A DNA stretch of 6,724 bases, taken from contig JAITVW010000060.1 of the NCBI GenBank assembly GCA_031285605.1, positions 1 to 6,724 of the forward strand. Direction: 5' to 3'. Each line of letters begins with the position of its first letter. Positions within the stretch are counted from its first letter, which is position 1. The notes beneath the pieces were generated by a model. That model saw only the letters and a list, made by a program, of their open reading frames with translations. It was not told where the DNA came from and made no database searches. This stretch comes from Fusobacteriales bacterium. GTDB taxonomy: Bacteria; Fusobacteriota; Fusobacteriia; Fusobacteriales; Leptotrichiaceae. This document shows positions 1 to 6,044 of this stretch, piece after piece. A program made the translations under genes and the position numbers.

Positions 1-1056
1 CCCGAAACTTTCATGCATCCACAAATGCAAGAACAATTTATAAAAAATATAAATGATGTAGTATCCTCATTATTAATTGGTGGCGGGAAAAATGTAAATA
101 GTCAAATCATAATAACGACCCATTCATCGCATATATTAAATAGTAAAATACATACTGGAAATACTTTCGATAATATAAACTATATTACAAATAATAATGG
201 AAAATCAAGGGTAGTTTGTTTAGATGATGAAAAGGTTAGTGGGATTTCTAAGGTAACTGAAGCTAAAGCTAAGAATAAAAAAGAAAAAGAAAAATCTGAT
301 AATCTAAATTTTTTAAAAAAACATATAAAGTATAAAGTTTCGGAACTTTTTTTTGCAGATGCTGTTATTTTTGTTGAAGGTGTGACAGAATATACATTAT
401 TAAATTACTACCTAGACAAAAATGAAGAACTTAATAAATATTATATCTCAATAATTTTAATAGATGGTGCACATTCAAAAGTATATAAAAAACTGATAGA
501 AGTATTAGGAATACCAGTATTAATTTTGACAGATATTGATTTTGAACGTGAAGAATTAGAAAAAAGGGAAGGGGATAATGCTGTGTTTTTACAGATGACA
601 AAGGATACTTTAGAAGCAAGGAAAACTACTAATGATACATTTAACTTTTTTTTGGAAACTGACGAAATAAAAAAAATTATTGAGAAAGAATATGTCCAAA
701 AAAATAATTTGATGATAAGTTATCAAAGAGAGCCTATTAATGGTTATTATGCGACAAGTTTTGAAGAAGCTTTTATTTTGACTAATTGTGAGAACAATAT
801 TTTATTAGAAACATTAGAAAAAATTATTCCTCGTATATATAAAGATATTCTTAAGACTGGTAATATAGTGGATAATTCATTTAAATTACAGTGTAAGTTG
901 TCTGAAAAAAAGAGTCAATTTGCTAATATGATTTTATATAAAATATTAACAGAAAATAGTGATGATGAAAGTAATCATAAACCTGAACTACCAAAATACA
1001 TACTAGATGGTCTAGAATTCTTGAAATTGAAGTTAGGAGGAAATGATGGATTATAG
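1..1056 (+). CDS. OLD-family (class 2) ATPase-TOPRIM endonuclease, GajA-like; 5' partial
   Basis: This is the C-terminal ~351 residues of an ATP-dependent DNA nuclease. The frame is open through base 1: the first codons read P-E-T-F ahead of M-H-P-Q-M-Q, which is the Walker B/D-loop end (EPE..xHPxxQ) of an ABC-type ATPase. The ATG at 13 is therefore internal, and the ATP-binding N-terminus lies upstream of the window. The H-loop T-T-H-S-S-H is at 115-132. A TOPRIM domain follows, with its acidic residue in V-I-F-V-E-G-V-T-E (Glu codon 376-378) and the metal-binding D-I-D pair (532-534, 538-540). Further on are S-F-E-E-A-F (about 760-777) and K-S-Q-F-A, motifs typical of class 2 OLD C-termini. 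Known from the family: GajA nicks DNA and is regulated through its ATPase domain. The gene overlaps the downstream helicase by 14 nt, implying co-translation. The family call is firm. The Gabija assignment rests mainly on the neighbouring helicase. No lesion is visible in the part present. Confidence 0.9.
   Translation, partial: PETFMHPQMQEQFIKNINDVVSSLLIGGGKNVNSQIIITTHSSHILNSKIHTGNTFDNINYITNNNGKSRVVCLDDEKVSGISKVTEAKAKNKKEKEKSDNLNFLKKHIKYKVSELFFADAVIFVEGVTEYTLLNYYLDKNEELNKYYISIILIDGAHSKVYKKLIEVLGIPVLILTDIDFEREELEKREGDNAVFLQMTKDTLEARKTTNDTFNFFLETDEIKKIIEKEYVQKNNLMISYQREPINGYYATSFEEAFILTNCENNILLETLEKIIPRIYKDILKTGNIVDNSFKLQCKLSEKKSQFANMILYKILTENSDDESNHKPELPKYILDGLEFLKLKLGGNDGL
1035..1048 (+). 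promoter_or_regulatory. RBS inside the nuclease gene with tandem ATG start for the helicase
   Basis: A perfect AGGAGG (1035-1040) lies inside the last codons of the nuclease gene. Two consecutive in-frame ATGs follow, at 1043 and 1046. Spacing from AGGAGG is 2 nt to the first and 5 nt to the second, so the second ATG is the more likely start (one residue shorter). The arrangement indicates translational coupling of nuclease and helicase. Confidence 0.7.
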
Positions 1057-2548
1057 CAAATTAGTTATTTCTCCAGAAAATAAAGAAGAGGAAAATAAAA
1101 TACTTGTGGAAATATATGACTGTATTAAAAAAAGTGAAAGCTTAGTTTTTGATGCAGGAGCAGGCTCTGGGAAAACCTATTCTTTGATAGAAACTTTAAA
1201 ATATATAATTGCTGAATATGGAAAAAATATGAAGGTACATAATCAGAAAATTATGTGTATAACATATACTAATGTAGCAGCAAACGAAATAAAAAAAAGA
1301 TTAGAAAACACTAGTTTAGTATCTGTAGGAACAATTCATGAAAATTTATGGGGAATTATAAAAATTTATCAAAAACAATTAGTTCAAATTCATAAATATA
1401 ATCTAATGGATGAAATAGAAAAAATGAAAGAAGATGTAAAAACTAATGCTAAATATGAAAAATACAGAAATTTATCTCAAAAAGAGCAAGAAAAATTAAT
1501 TCAAACTATATATGAAAATATAGAAGAATATTATAAAAATAAGAAAGCAGAGAAATTTAGAGAAGTATTTTCTCCAATTTTGAATAATTATGGTATTTTA
1601 AAAGATGATATATTGAAAAATGTAGGAAATTTTAAATATGTTATAAATAATCTAATTAAAATTAATAAATATAAAGAAACTGTAGAAAAAATAGACTTAA
1701 AAGATGTGAAATTTATTAATATAGAATATGATGTGCGTTCTAGTAATGATAAATTAGAAAAAATGAAAATAAGCCATGATACTTTATTGTTATATTCATA
1801 TAAAATAATTGAACAAAACGATTTATTAAAACAGTTTATTATTGACATGTACCCATTTATTTTGATAGATGAATATCAGGATACAAGTCTTAAAGTTATT
1901 GAATTGCTAGCTTGTTTAGAGTCATATTCCAGAAAAATAAACCATAATATATTTTTGGGTTATTTTGGAGATGTTAAGCAGAATATATATGACAATGGTG
2001 TTGGCAAAAGATTATTTGATTTATGTCCTCAATTAAAGAGAATAAAAAAAATATATAATAGAAGATCAGCACCTAAAATTATTGAAGTTGCAAATAAAAT
2101 AAGAAATGATGATATAAATCAAAAAACAATATATAGTAACTTCCCAAAAGGTACTGTTTCATTTTATAATATGGATATTGACAAGAAAAAATTTATAGAT
2201 ATTCATGTTGAAAAGTGGAACATAACAGAGAAAAATAAATTGCATTGTTTAGAATTAAAAAATGAATTTATAGTTGAGCAGCTAGGCTTTAAAGATATTT
2301 ATAATTTTTTTAAAGAAGCACCATGGTATAGATGGCCAAGAAGTGAACTTTTAAAAGATCACTTGTTGAATTCTGAAATCACGAAAATCGGGGAAGTTCA
2401 AAATCTATTATTTAAAATAGTAGATTTAAGGAATAAATTAAAATGTAGGGAAAGTATGATTTCAGAAATTTTTGAAAAAAGAACGTTAAAAAATCGTACT
2501 TTGAGTGATTTGAAAAGTACAATAAATAAATTAAAATATAGACGCTAA
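1043..2548 (+). CDS. UvrD/Rep-like SF1 helicase, GajB-like; N-terminal 501 aa of a frameshifted gene
   Basis: This is an SF1A-type ATP-dependent DNA helicase, the usual partner of a class 2 OLD nuclease (GajB in Gabija). Visible motifs in order: Walker A A-G-A-G-S-G-K-T (residues 38-45), motif Ia I-T-Y-T-N-V-A-A-N-E, motif Ib V-G-T-I-H, motif II D-E-Y-Q-D-T (276-281), motif III F-G-D-V-K-Q-N-I-Y, and motif IV N-R-R-S (339-342, where relatives usually have N-Y/F-R-S). Motifs V and VI are absent because the frame hits TAA at 2546-2548. They continue in the +1 frame up to 3104. Restoring the frame with a 1-nt change gives about 686 aa, longer than the ~494 aa of the Bacillus cereus GajB prototype. 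As it stands the product should lack the arginine finger and part of domain 2A, so it is probably inactive unless the shift is a sequencing error or is bypassed. A diverged AddA/PcrA-like stand-alone helicase is an alternative label. Confidence 0.88.
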   Translation: MMDYSKLVISPENKEEENKILVEIYDCIKKSESLVFDAGAGSGKTYSLIETLKYIIAEYGKNMKVHNQKIMCITYTNVAANEIKKRLENTSLVSVGTIHENLWGIIKIYQKQLVQIHKYNLMDEIEKMKEDVKTNAKYEKYRNLSQKEQEKLIQTIYENIEEYYKNKKAEKFREVFSPILNNYGILKDDILKNVGNFKYVINNLIKINKYKETVEKIDLKDVKFINIEYDVRSSNDKLEKMKISHDTLLLYSYKIIEQNDLLKQFIIDMYPFILIDEYQDTSLKVIELLACLESYSRKINHNIFLGYFGDVKQNIYDNGVGKRLFDLCPQLKRIKKIYNRRSAPKIIEVANKIRNDDINQKTIYSNFPKGTVSFYNMDIDKKKFIDIHVEKWNITEKNKLHCLELKNEFIVEQLGFKDIYNFFKEAPWYRWPRSELLKDHLLNSEITKIGEVQNLLFKIVDLRNKLKCRESMISEIFEKRTLKNRTLSDLKSTINKLKYRR

Positions 2549-3104
2549 AACATTAAAAACCTATATATTAAAGCTGCTTAAAGGATATAGCAAAGGAGAT
2601 GAATTATATGACAAATGTCTTGATAATTATATATTAAGCGATGGATTTAAATCATATGATGAAATAAAACAATATATATTAAACGAAATTTTTATAATAA
2701 ATATTCATGAAGAATCGGAAGAGACGATAGAAGAACATTTACAAAAAATAGAAGATTTTTTTAATATAGATATAAATCAATTTAATTTATGGTATGAATA
2801 TATCACAAATAAAATTAAAGGGAATATTGCTTACCATACATATCATGGAGCAAAAGGATTAGAGTTTGATAATGTAATACTATTTCTTCAACCTTCATTT
2901 GCTAAAAATAAGGAGTATTTTATTAATTTATTTGAAAGAATATTTTTAAATGATAATGATGAAAAGGTAGAAGATGCTAGAAATTTACTATATGTAGCGA
3001 CAACACGAGCCACATTAAATTTAAGTATATTATATTCAGAAGATATAAGTAGTTTCATAGAGAACATTAAGGAAATATTTGGGGAAATAAAAAAAGAAAT
3101 ATAG
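2535..3104 (+). pseudogene. C-terminal remainder of the UvrD-like helicase (motifs V-VI), out of frame, no start codon
   Basis: This stretch of about 189 codons is open in the frame +1 to the upstream helicase, from just after a stop at 2532-2534 to TAG at 3102-3104. It contains helicase motif V (Y-H-G-A-K-G-L-E-F-D, 2841-2870) and motif VI (E-D-A-R-N-L-L-Y-V-A-T-T-R-A, 2970-3011; arginine finger codon CGA 3006-3008). These are the two UvrD motifs missing from the upstream 501-aa product. I found no in-frame ATG in it, so it is very unlikely to be translated alone. It is best read as the tail of one helicase gene split by an indel. The shift must lie between the out-of-frame stop (2532-2534) and the zero-frame stop (2546-2548). 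Removing one A from the AAAA at 2533-2536 joins the two frames smoothly. Confidence 0.88.
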
Positions 3105-3127
3105 TAAAAAAAATTAAAGGAGGAAAA

Positions 3128-3532
3128 ATGAAAATATTCTTTCATGTATTATCTAGAATTTTACTTTTAATTCTAATAGTTTCTCTTTTATCAAAAGAAA
3201 CTGGGAGTAATTTAAAAGAACTGGCGATGGTATACATATCTTTTTTAGTTATAGTGATATCAGTTAAACATAAATACACAAAAAAAATTATGTGCCAAAG
3301 CTTTTTTGTTGTAATATTAGGAGTATTTACATATATTTTTAGAGATGCATACAGAATAATTCAACTAATAGTTGAATTATTATTTCTAGTATTTGTAACA
3401 GAACTTTTTATTACAACTTTAAATTTTAAAGAAGTTGTTAGATTAGGGAAGGGAGCTTTTAAAGATTCTTTAAGTGATGATTCTCATCTTCAAAATATCT
3501 ATATAAAAATAAAAGAAAAATTGATAAAATGA
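3128..3532 (+). CDS. Small four-helix membrane protein of unknown function
   Basis: I do not recognise this 134-aa protein. It has four hydrophobic segments, at about residues 5-22, 31-47, 54-71 and 77-97, followed by a hydrophilic, Lys-rich C-terminal tail (about 100-134). The positive-inside rule fits both ends in the cytoplasm: K/R near the N-terminus, K-H-K-Y-T-K-K between segments 2 and 3, and Lys in the tail. The start is set by AGGAGG at 3118-3123, 4 nt before the ATG. It begins 23 nt after the stop of the helicase remainder on the same strand with no visible promoter between, so it is probably in the same operon. Its codon bias is as A/T-rich as the two defence genes. It could be an accessory or effector partner of the module, or an unrelated cargo gene. 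No catalytic motif is visible. Confidence 0.75.
   Translation: MKIFFHVLSRILLLILIVSLLSKETGSNLKELAMVYISFLVIVISVKHKYTKKIMCQSFFVVILGVFTYIFRDAYRIIQLIVELLFLVFVTELFITTLNFKEVVRLGKGAFKDSLSDDSHLQNIYIKIKEKLIK
3355..3381 (+). repeat. Perfect inverted repeat inside the membrane protein gene
   Basis: AATAATTCAAC (3355-3365) and GTTGAATTATT (3371-3381) are exact reverse complements separated by TAATA. That is 11 bp of stem, or 12 bp if the flanking T/A of the loop also pairs. It lies in the codons at the start of the fourth membrane segment. It may form a hairpin in the mRNA or be a chance product of AT-rich coding. The role is unknown. Confidence 0.6.
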
Positions 3533-3650
3533 TAAGAAAAATATTCTGATTTTTATTTTAATTATTTTTTTATGATAAGTAAAGTAAATTTAATGTATTG
3601 AAATTAAACAAAATAGATGAAAGAAGAAATTTTGATATATATGAGATATG

Positions 3651-3690
3651 AAGAGACTGTATCTTTTGGATACAGCCCCTTTTCATTTTA
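3651..3690 (+). terminator. Terminator-like hairpin, probably the left end of the IS remnant
   Basis: CTGTATC (3657-3663) and GATACAG (3669-3675) form a perfect 7-bp stem with a TTTTG loop. Outside it, further pairs (G3655-C3677, G3653-C3679, A3652-T3680) extend the stem with mismatches. The right arm runs into CCCCTTTT and then CATTTTA. It sits just upstream of a -10 box and a transposase remnant, which fits the outward-protecting terminator often found at the edge of insertion sequences. It could also end transcription from the module upstream. Confidence 0.6.
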
Positions 3691-3693
3691 TGG

Positions 3694-3699
3694 TATAAT
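3694..3699 (+). promoter_or_regulatory. Candidate -10 box for the transposase remnant
   Basis: An exact TATAAT lies 7 nt before the ATG at 3707. No good -35 is present at 16-18 nt spacing. The nearest TTG-containing hexamer (TTGGAT, 3666-3671) is 22 nt away and overlaps the hairpin. Transcription from here would give a very short or leaderless message. Confidence 0.35.
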
Positions 3700-3706
3700 A
3701 ACATAT

Positions 3707-3948
3707 ATGAATCAACCAGTCAATTTTACTGCTGGTTTTCAGGAACGCCCACTTTTTTACCTGTGGATTCAGTTAAAATTATTCCAAACAACGATTCTGT
3801 CAGAGTTCTTGGAAATATTTCGGAGATGTAGGATTACAGTTATTTTATGCAGGAATACTCTCTGGCCGACAGAAATCCCATGGTTGTTAATCCTATGTAT
3901 TTATTAAAAACAGTGGAATGTCAACACAAAATTGGACAAAAAGTATGA
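3707..3948 (+). pseudogene. Transposase N-terminal remnant (IS1182-like), frameshifted, with a nonsense codon, truncated
   Basis: The frame from ATG 3707 reads M-N-Q-P-V-N-F-T-A-G-F-Q-E-R-P-L-F. Adding one T to the T6 run at 3753-3758 continues it as L-P-V-D-S-V-K-I-I-P-N-N-D-S-V-R-V-L, then E-M, a TAG (3829-3831), and D-Y-S-Y-F-M-Q-E-Y-S ... N-P-M-Y-L-L-K. This resembles the N-terminus of IS1182-type DDE transposases, which have a P-x-D-S/D-P-V-R-x-L segment, then a D-x-S-x-L-Y helix, then an N-P-x-x-x-x-K region. Only about 68 codons are left. After roughly 3909 the resemblance stops, and the frame ends at TGA 3946-3948. The catalytic domain is gone, so this is a dead relic. The uninterrupted frame as found runs to TAA at 3905-3907, but most of it is frameshifted and I do not regard it as a real protein. 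The family call is from pattern memory and is moderate. Confidence 0.6.
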
Positions 3949-3969
3949 AAATCTAACCAATATTATAAC

Positions 3970-4010
3970 TAAAAATATAAAAAAATAACTTTATTATTTT
4001 TATATTTTTA
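3970..4010 (+). repeat. Long AT-only hairpin in the intergenic region
   Basis: T plus AAAAATATAAAAA (3970-3983) is the exact reverse complement of TTTTTATATTTTT plus A (3997-4010), a 14-bp stem. Four more pairs (3984-3987 with 3992-3995) can form inside if A3996 is bulged. It contains no G/C pair in the outer stem. It may be a weak bidirectional terminator or a relic of an element end. It separates the IS relic from the nucleotidase region. Confidence 0.45.
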
Positions 4011-4035
4011 TTTAAAAATTATATAAAATATTTAA

Positions 4036-4164
4036 AATAATCTGATGGATGACAGCAACAGCAGTACTGTAGAAAAATCGGACGGAATTATTTTAATAAA
4101 ATCAGGAAATAATAATATTTCATTCAAATATGAAAGTGAAAACAGATTAATATTATTTATTTGA
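4036..4164 (+). pseudogene. C-terminal remnant of an unknown gene
   Basis: An open frame of about 42 codons runs from just after TAA 4033-4035 to TGA 4162-4164. Its only upstream ATG (4045) gives 39 aa (starts M-D-D-S-N-S-S-T-V-E-K) with no Shine-Dalgarno before it. Its base use (GAC, AGC, TCG codons) is closer to the nucleotidase genes than to the flanking AT tract. The pattern G-I-I-L-I-K-S-G-N-N-N-I-S-F-K-Y looks like the end of a beta-rich domain. I read it as the tail of a resident gene cut off by the insertion upstream. It could instead be chance. Confidence 0.35.
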
Positions 4165-4188
4165 CAAATAAAGAAATTATAGTATAAA
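4161..4188 (+). promoter_or_regulatory. Sigma-70-type promoter for the nadN operon
   Basis: A perfect -35 TTGACA (4161-4166) is separated by 16 nt from TATAAA (4183-4188). The expected start is about 4195, leaving a leader of roughly 30 nt that carries AGGAG (4215-4219), 8 nt before the nadN ATG. The -35 overlaps the stop codon of the upstream gene remnant. No operator-like palindrome is obvious. Confidence 0.7.
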
Positions 4189-4227
4189 TTATAGTAAGCA
4201 AAAAATTTATATAGAGGAGAGGAATAT

Positions 4228-6003
4228 ATGAAAAAACTTTTCATTTTTTTATGTATGGCAGTGGGAATAAGTGTATTTAGTGCGACAACAGCCACGAAAG
4301 TACCGGCAGGTAAAAACAACTTTGAAATAAATATCATCCATATCAATGATCATCATTCACATCTTGAAGCAGAAAAAATGGATCTGGTTCTTGGAGGTAA
4401 GAAGACAAAAGTAACTATAGGCGGAGTTGGAAGAGTGGCGTCTAAAGTAAAAGAGTTAAGAGCAAAAGAAAAAAATCCTTTGGTTTTACATGCCGGAGAT
4501 GCAATGACAGGAACACTTTACTATACATTATTTAACGGTACAGCAGATGCAGAAGAGATGAATTCAATAGGCTTTGATGCTTTTACTTTGGGAAATCACG
4601 AATTTGACGGAGGAAACGAAGGTCTTCTGAAATTTTTAAATACTTTGAAAGTACCTGTGGTTTCATCTAATGTGGTTCCTGAGGAAGGAAGTATTCTTGC
4701 AGGAAAGTGGACACCTTATATAATAAAGAACATAAACGGTGAGAAAATAGGTATAATAGGACTGGATACAGCAGGGAAAACAAGAGACTCGTCTAATCCG
4801 GGAAAAGATATAAAATTTGAAGACGAGGTTACGACTGTTCAAAAATATGCAGACGAACTGGCTGCAAAAGGAATAAATAAAATCATTCTTCTGAGTCATT
4901 TCGGTTATGAAAATAACGTGGATCTGGCAAAGAAAGTCAGCGGTATAGATGTGATAGTCAGCGGAGATACTCATTATCTGCTGGACAGAAATTTTGAAAA
5001 ATTCGGATTAAAAGTAGATGGGGACTATCCTACAGGAGTTACTTCAAAAACCGGAGAACCTGCATATATAGTGGAAGCTTGGAACTATTCTTATGTAGTA
5101 GGTCACTTAAAAGTAGTTTTTGATAAAAAAGGTGTAGTAAAAAGTGTTGCAGGAACTCCGCAGCTGCTTCTCGGAGATGATTTCTTTGAAAGAAGAAATG
5201 AAAGTGGAGAAAAATATCAGATAGAAGGCGCGGAAAAGCATGAAGTACTGAGAGAGATTGCGGTAAACCCCGAATTATCATTAGTAAAGCCTGATACTAA
5301 AGCAGAAACTATATTAAAAAAATATTCCGACCAAAAACAGGAACTTGGTAAAATTGTTATAGGAACTGTAAAAGAAGAGATACCGGGTGGTTCTGAAAAC
5401 AGAATACCTGATGTAAAAAATCCTGACGGATCATATGCAACACAGCTCGTGGCAGAATCTATGCTTTATACATTACAGCATATGGGAACAGGTGAAGCAG
5501 ACCTTGTTATACAAAATTCGGGAGGAGTAAGAATTTCAATAATGCCCGGTGAATTTACATATGACAGCGGTTATACACTGCTTCCATTCTCTAATACTTT
5601 ATATACTTTGAAGATGACAGGGGCAGAAATAAAAGCAGTTTTGGAGGATGCACTCGATTTTGCGCTTAGACCCGGAGGTTCGACTGGTTCATTCCCGTAC
5701 GGAGCAGGAATAAGGTATGAAGCTAAGAAAGCCGGCACTTTGGGAAACAGAGTAACAAAAGTAGAGGTAAAAGACAGAAAAACAGGAAAGTGGTCAAATA
5801 TAGATTCTGAGAAAATGTATGTGGTAGGAACTAATGCATATATTGCAGCCGGGAAAGATGGTTATGTGACATTTGGAAAGGTAAATGCGGAAAGAGGCGG
5901 AAATGATACCTACTTAGATGATGCAAAAGCATTTATAGATTATATAAAAGAGATAAAAGAAATCAAAAAACCGGATTCTACAGGAGTAAAATTCACATTC
6001 TGA
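4228..6003 (+). CDS. nadN: Exported NAD nucleotidase / 5'-nucleotidase (NadN)
   Basis: A complete 591-aa metallophosphatase-type nucleotidase. Residues 1 to about 19 are a signal peptide (M-K-K, hydrophobic core, cleavage likely at F-S-A/T-T). The N-terminal calcineurin-like domain has H-I-N-D-H-H-S-H (metal ligands D41, H43), H-A-G-D-A-M-T-G (D91), G-N-H-E-F-D (N123, H124), L-L-S-H (H224) and S-G-D-T-H-Y (H249). The C-terminal 5'-nucleotidase domain has I-Q-N-S-G-G-V-R (428-435), L-L-P-F-S-N-T-L (451-458), F-P-Y-G-A-G-I-R-Y (489-497) and the nucleobase-binding A-A-G-K-D-G-Y (540-546). Closely similar blocks recalled from Haemophilus influenzae NadN (603 aa), such as the segment with T-G-T-L-Y-x-T-L-F and G-N-E-G-L-L, favour NadN over UshA. 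Known of NadN: it splits NAD to NMN and AMP and dephosphorylates NMN to nicotinamide riboside for uptake, in the periplasm. Start chosen from the signal peptide and RBS. Substrate range is inferred. Confidence 0.85.
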   Translation: MKKLFIFLCMAVGISVFSATTATKVPAGKNNFEINIIHINDHHSHLEAEKMDLVLGGKKTKVTIGGVGRVASKVKELRAKEKNPLVLHAGDAMTGTLYYTLFNGTADAEEMNSIGFDAFTLGNHEFDGGNEGLLKFLNTLKVPVVSSNVVPEEGSILAGKWTPYIIKNINGEKIGIIGLDTAGKTRDSSNPGKDIKFEDEVTTVQKYADELAAKGINKIILLSHFGYENNVDLAKKVSGIDVIVSGDTHYLLDRNFEKFGLKVDGDYPTGVTSKTGEPAYIVEAWNYSYVVGHLKVVFDKKGVVKSVAGTPQLLLGDDFFERRNESGEKYQIEGAEKHEVLREIAVNPELSLVKPDTKAETILKKYSDQKQELGKIVIGTVKEEIPGGSENRIPDVKNPDGSYATQLVAESMLYTLQHMGTGEADLVIQNSGGVRISIMPGEFTYDSGYTLLPFSNTLYTLKMTGAEIKAVLEDALDFALRPGGSTGSFPYGAGIRYEAKKAGTLGNRVTKVEVKDRKTGKWSNIDSEKMYVVGTNAYIAAGKDGYVTFGKVNAERGGNDTYLDDAKAFIDYIKEIKEIKKPDSTGVKFTF

Positions 6004-6044
6004 CTTTTACTGCAATAAAAGAAAACTGAAAAGAGGATCGGGGA

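Noticed and set aside
431..619. 62-codon open frame on the - strand
   Set aside because: It lies fully inside the TOPRIM nuclease gene, has no RBS or motif, and reads as a hydrophobic antisense shadow.
1588..1848. 86-codon open frame on the - strand
   Set aside because: Antisense to the helicase region between motifs Ib and II. It is Ile/Phe/Ser-rich, as expected from A/T-rich coding read backwards.
2544..2549. Programmed +1 frameshift at CGC-TAA-A in the helicase
   Set aside because: The tRNA reading CGC would have to re-pair on GCT, which is poor, and there is no internal SD at the position used in prfB-type shifting. An indel is simpler.
2888..3145. 85-codon open frame on the - strand
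   Set aside because: Antisense to helicase motif VI and the next gene's start. The real coding signal is on the + strand.
3533..3650. Intergenic stretch after the membrane protein searched for CRISPR, tRNA or small genes
   Set aside because: No repeats, cloverleaf or RBS-led frame seen. It is low-complexity A/T sequence.
3617..3907. 96-codon + strand open frame
   Set aside because: It runs through the terminator-like hairpin. Only its part from 3707 to about 3757 is in the transposase frame, and the rest is a frameshifted reading of the relic.
4032..4346. 104-codon open frame on the - strand
   Set aside because: It overlaps the nadN promoter and signal peptide in antisense, with no RBS or recognisable motif.
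4663..5281. Two - strand open frames (4663-4974 and 5039-5281)
   Set aside because: Both are antisense shadows inside the strongly supported nadN gene.
6004..6021. Inverted repeat CTTTTA/TAAAAG after nadN as a terminator
   Set aside because: The stem is only 6 bp, nearly all A/T, and has no following T-run. The next gene follows at 41 nt, so read-through is more likely.
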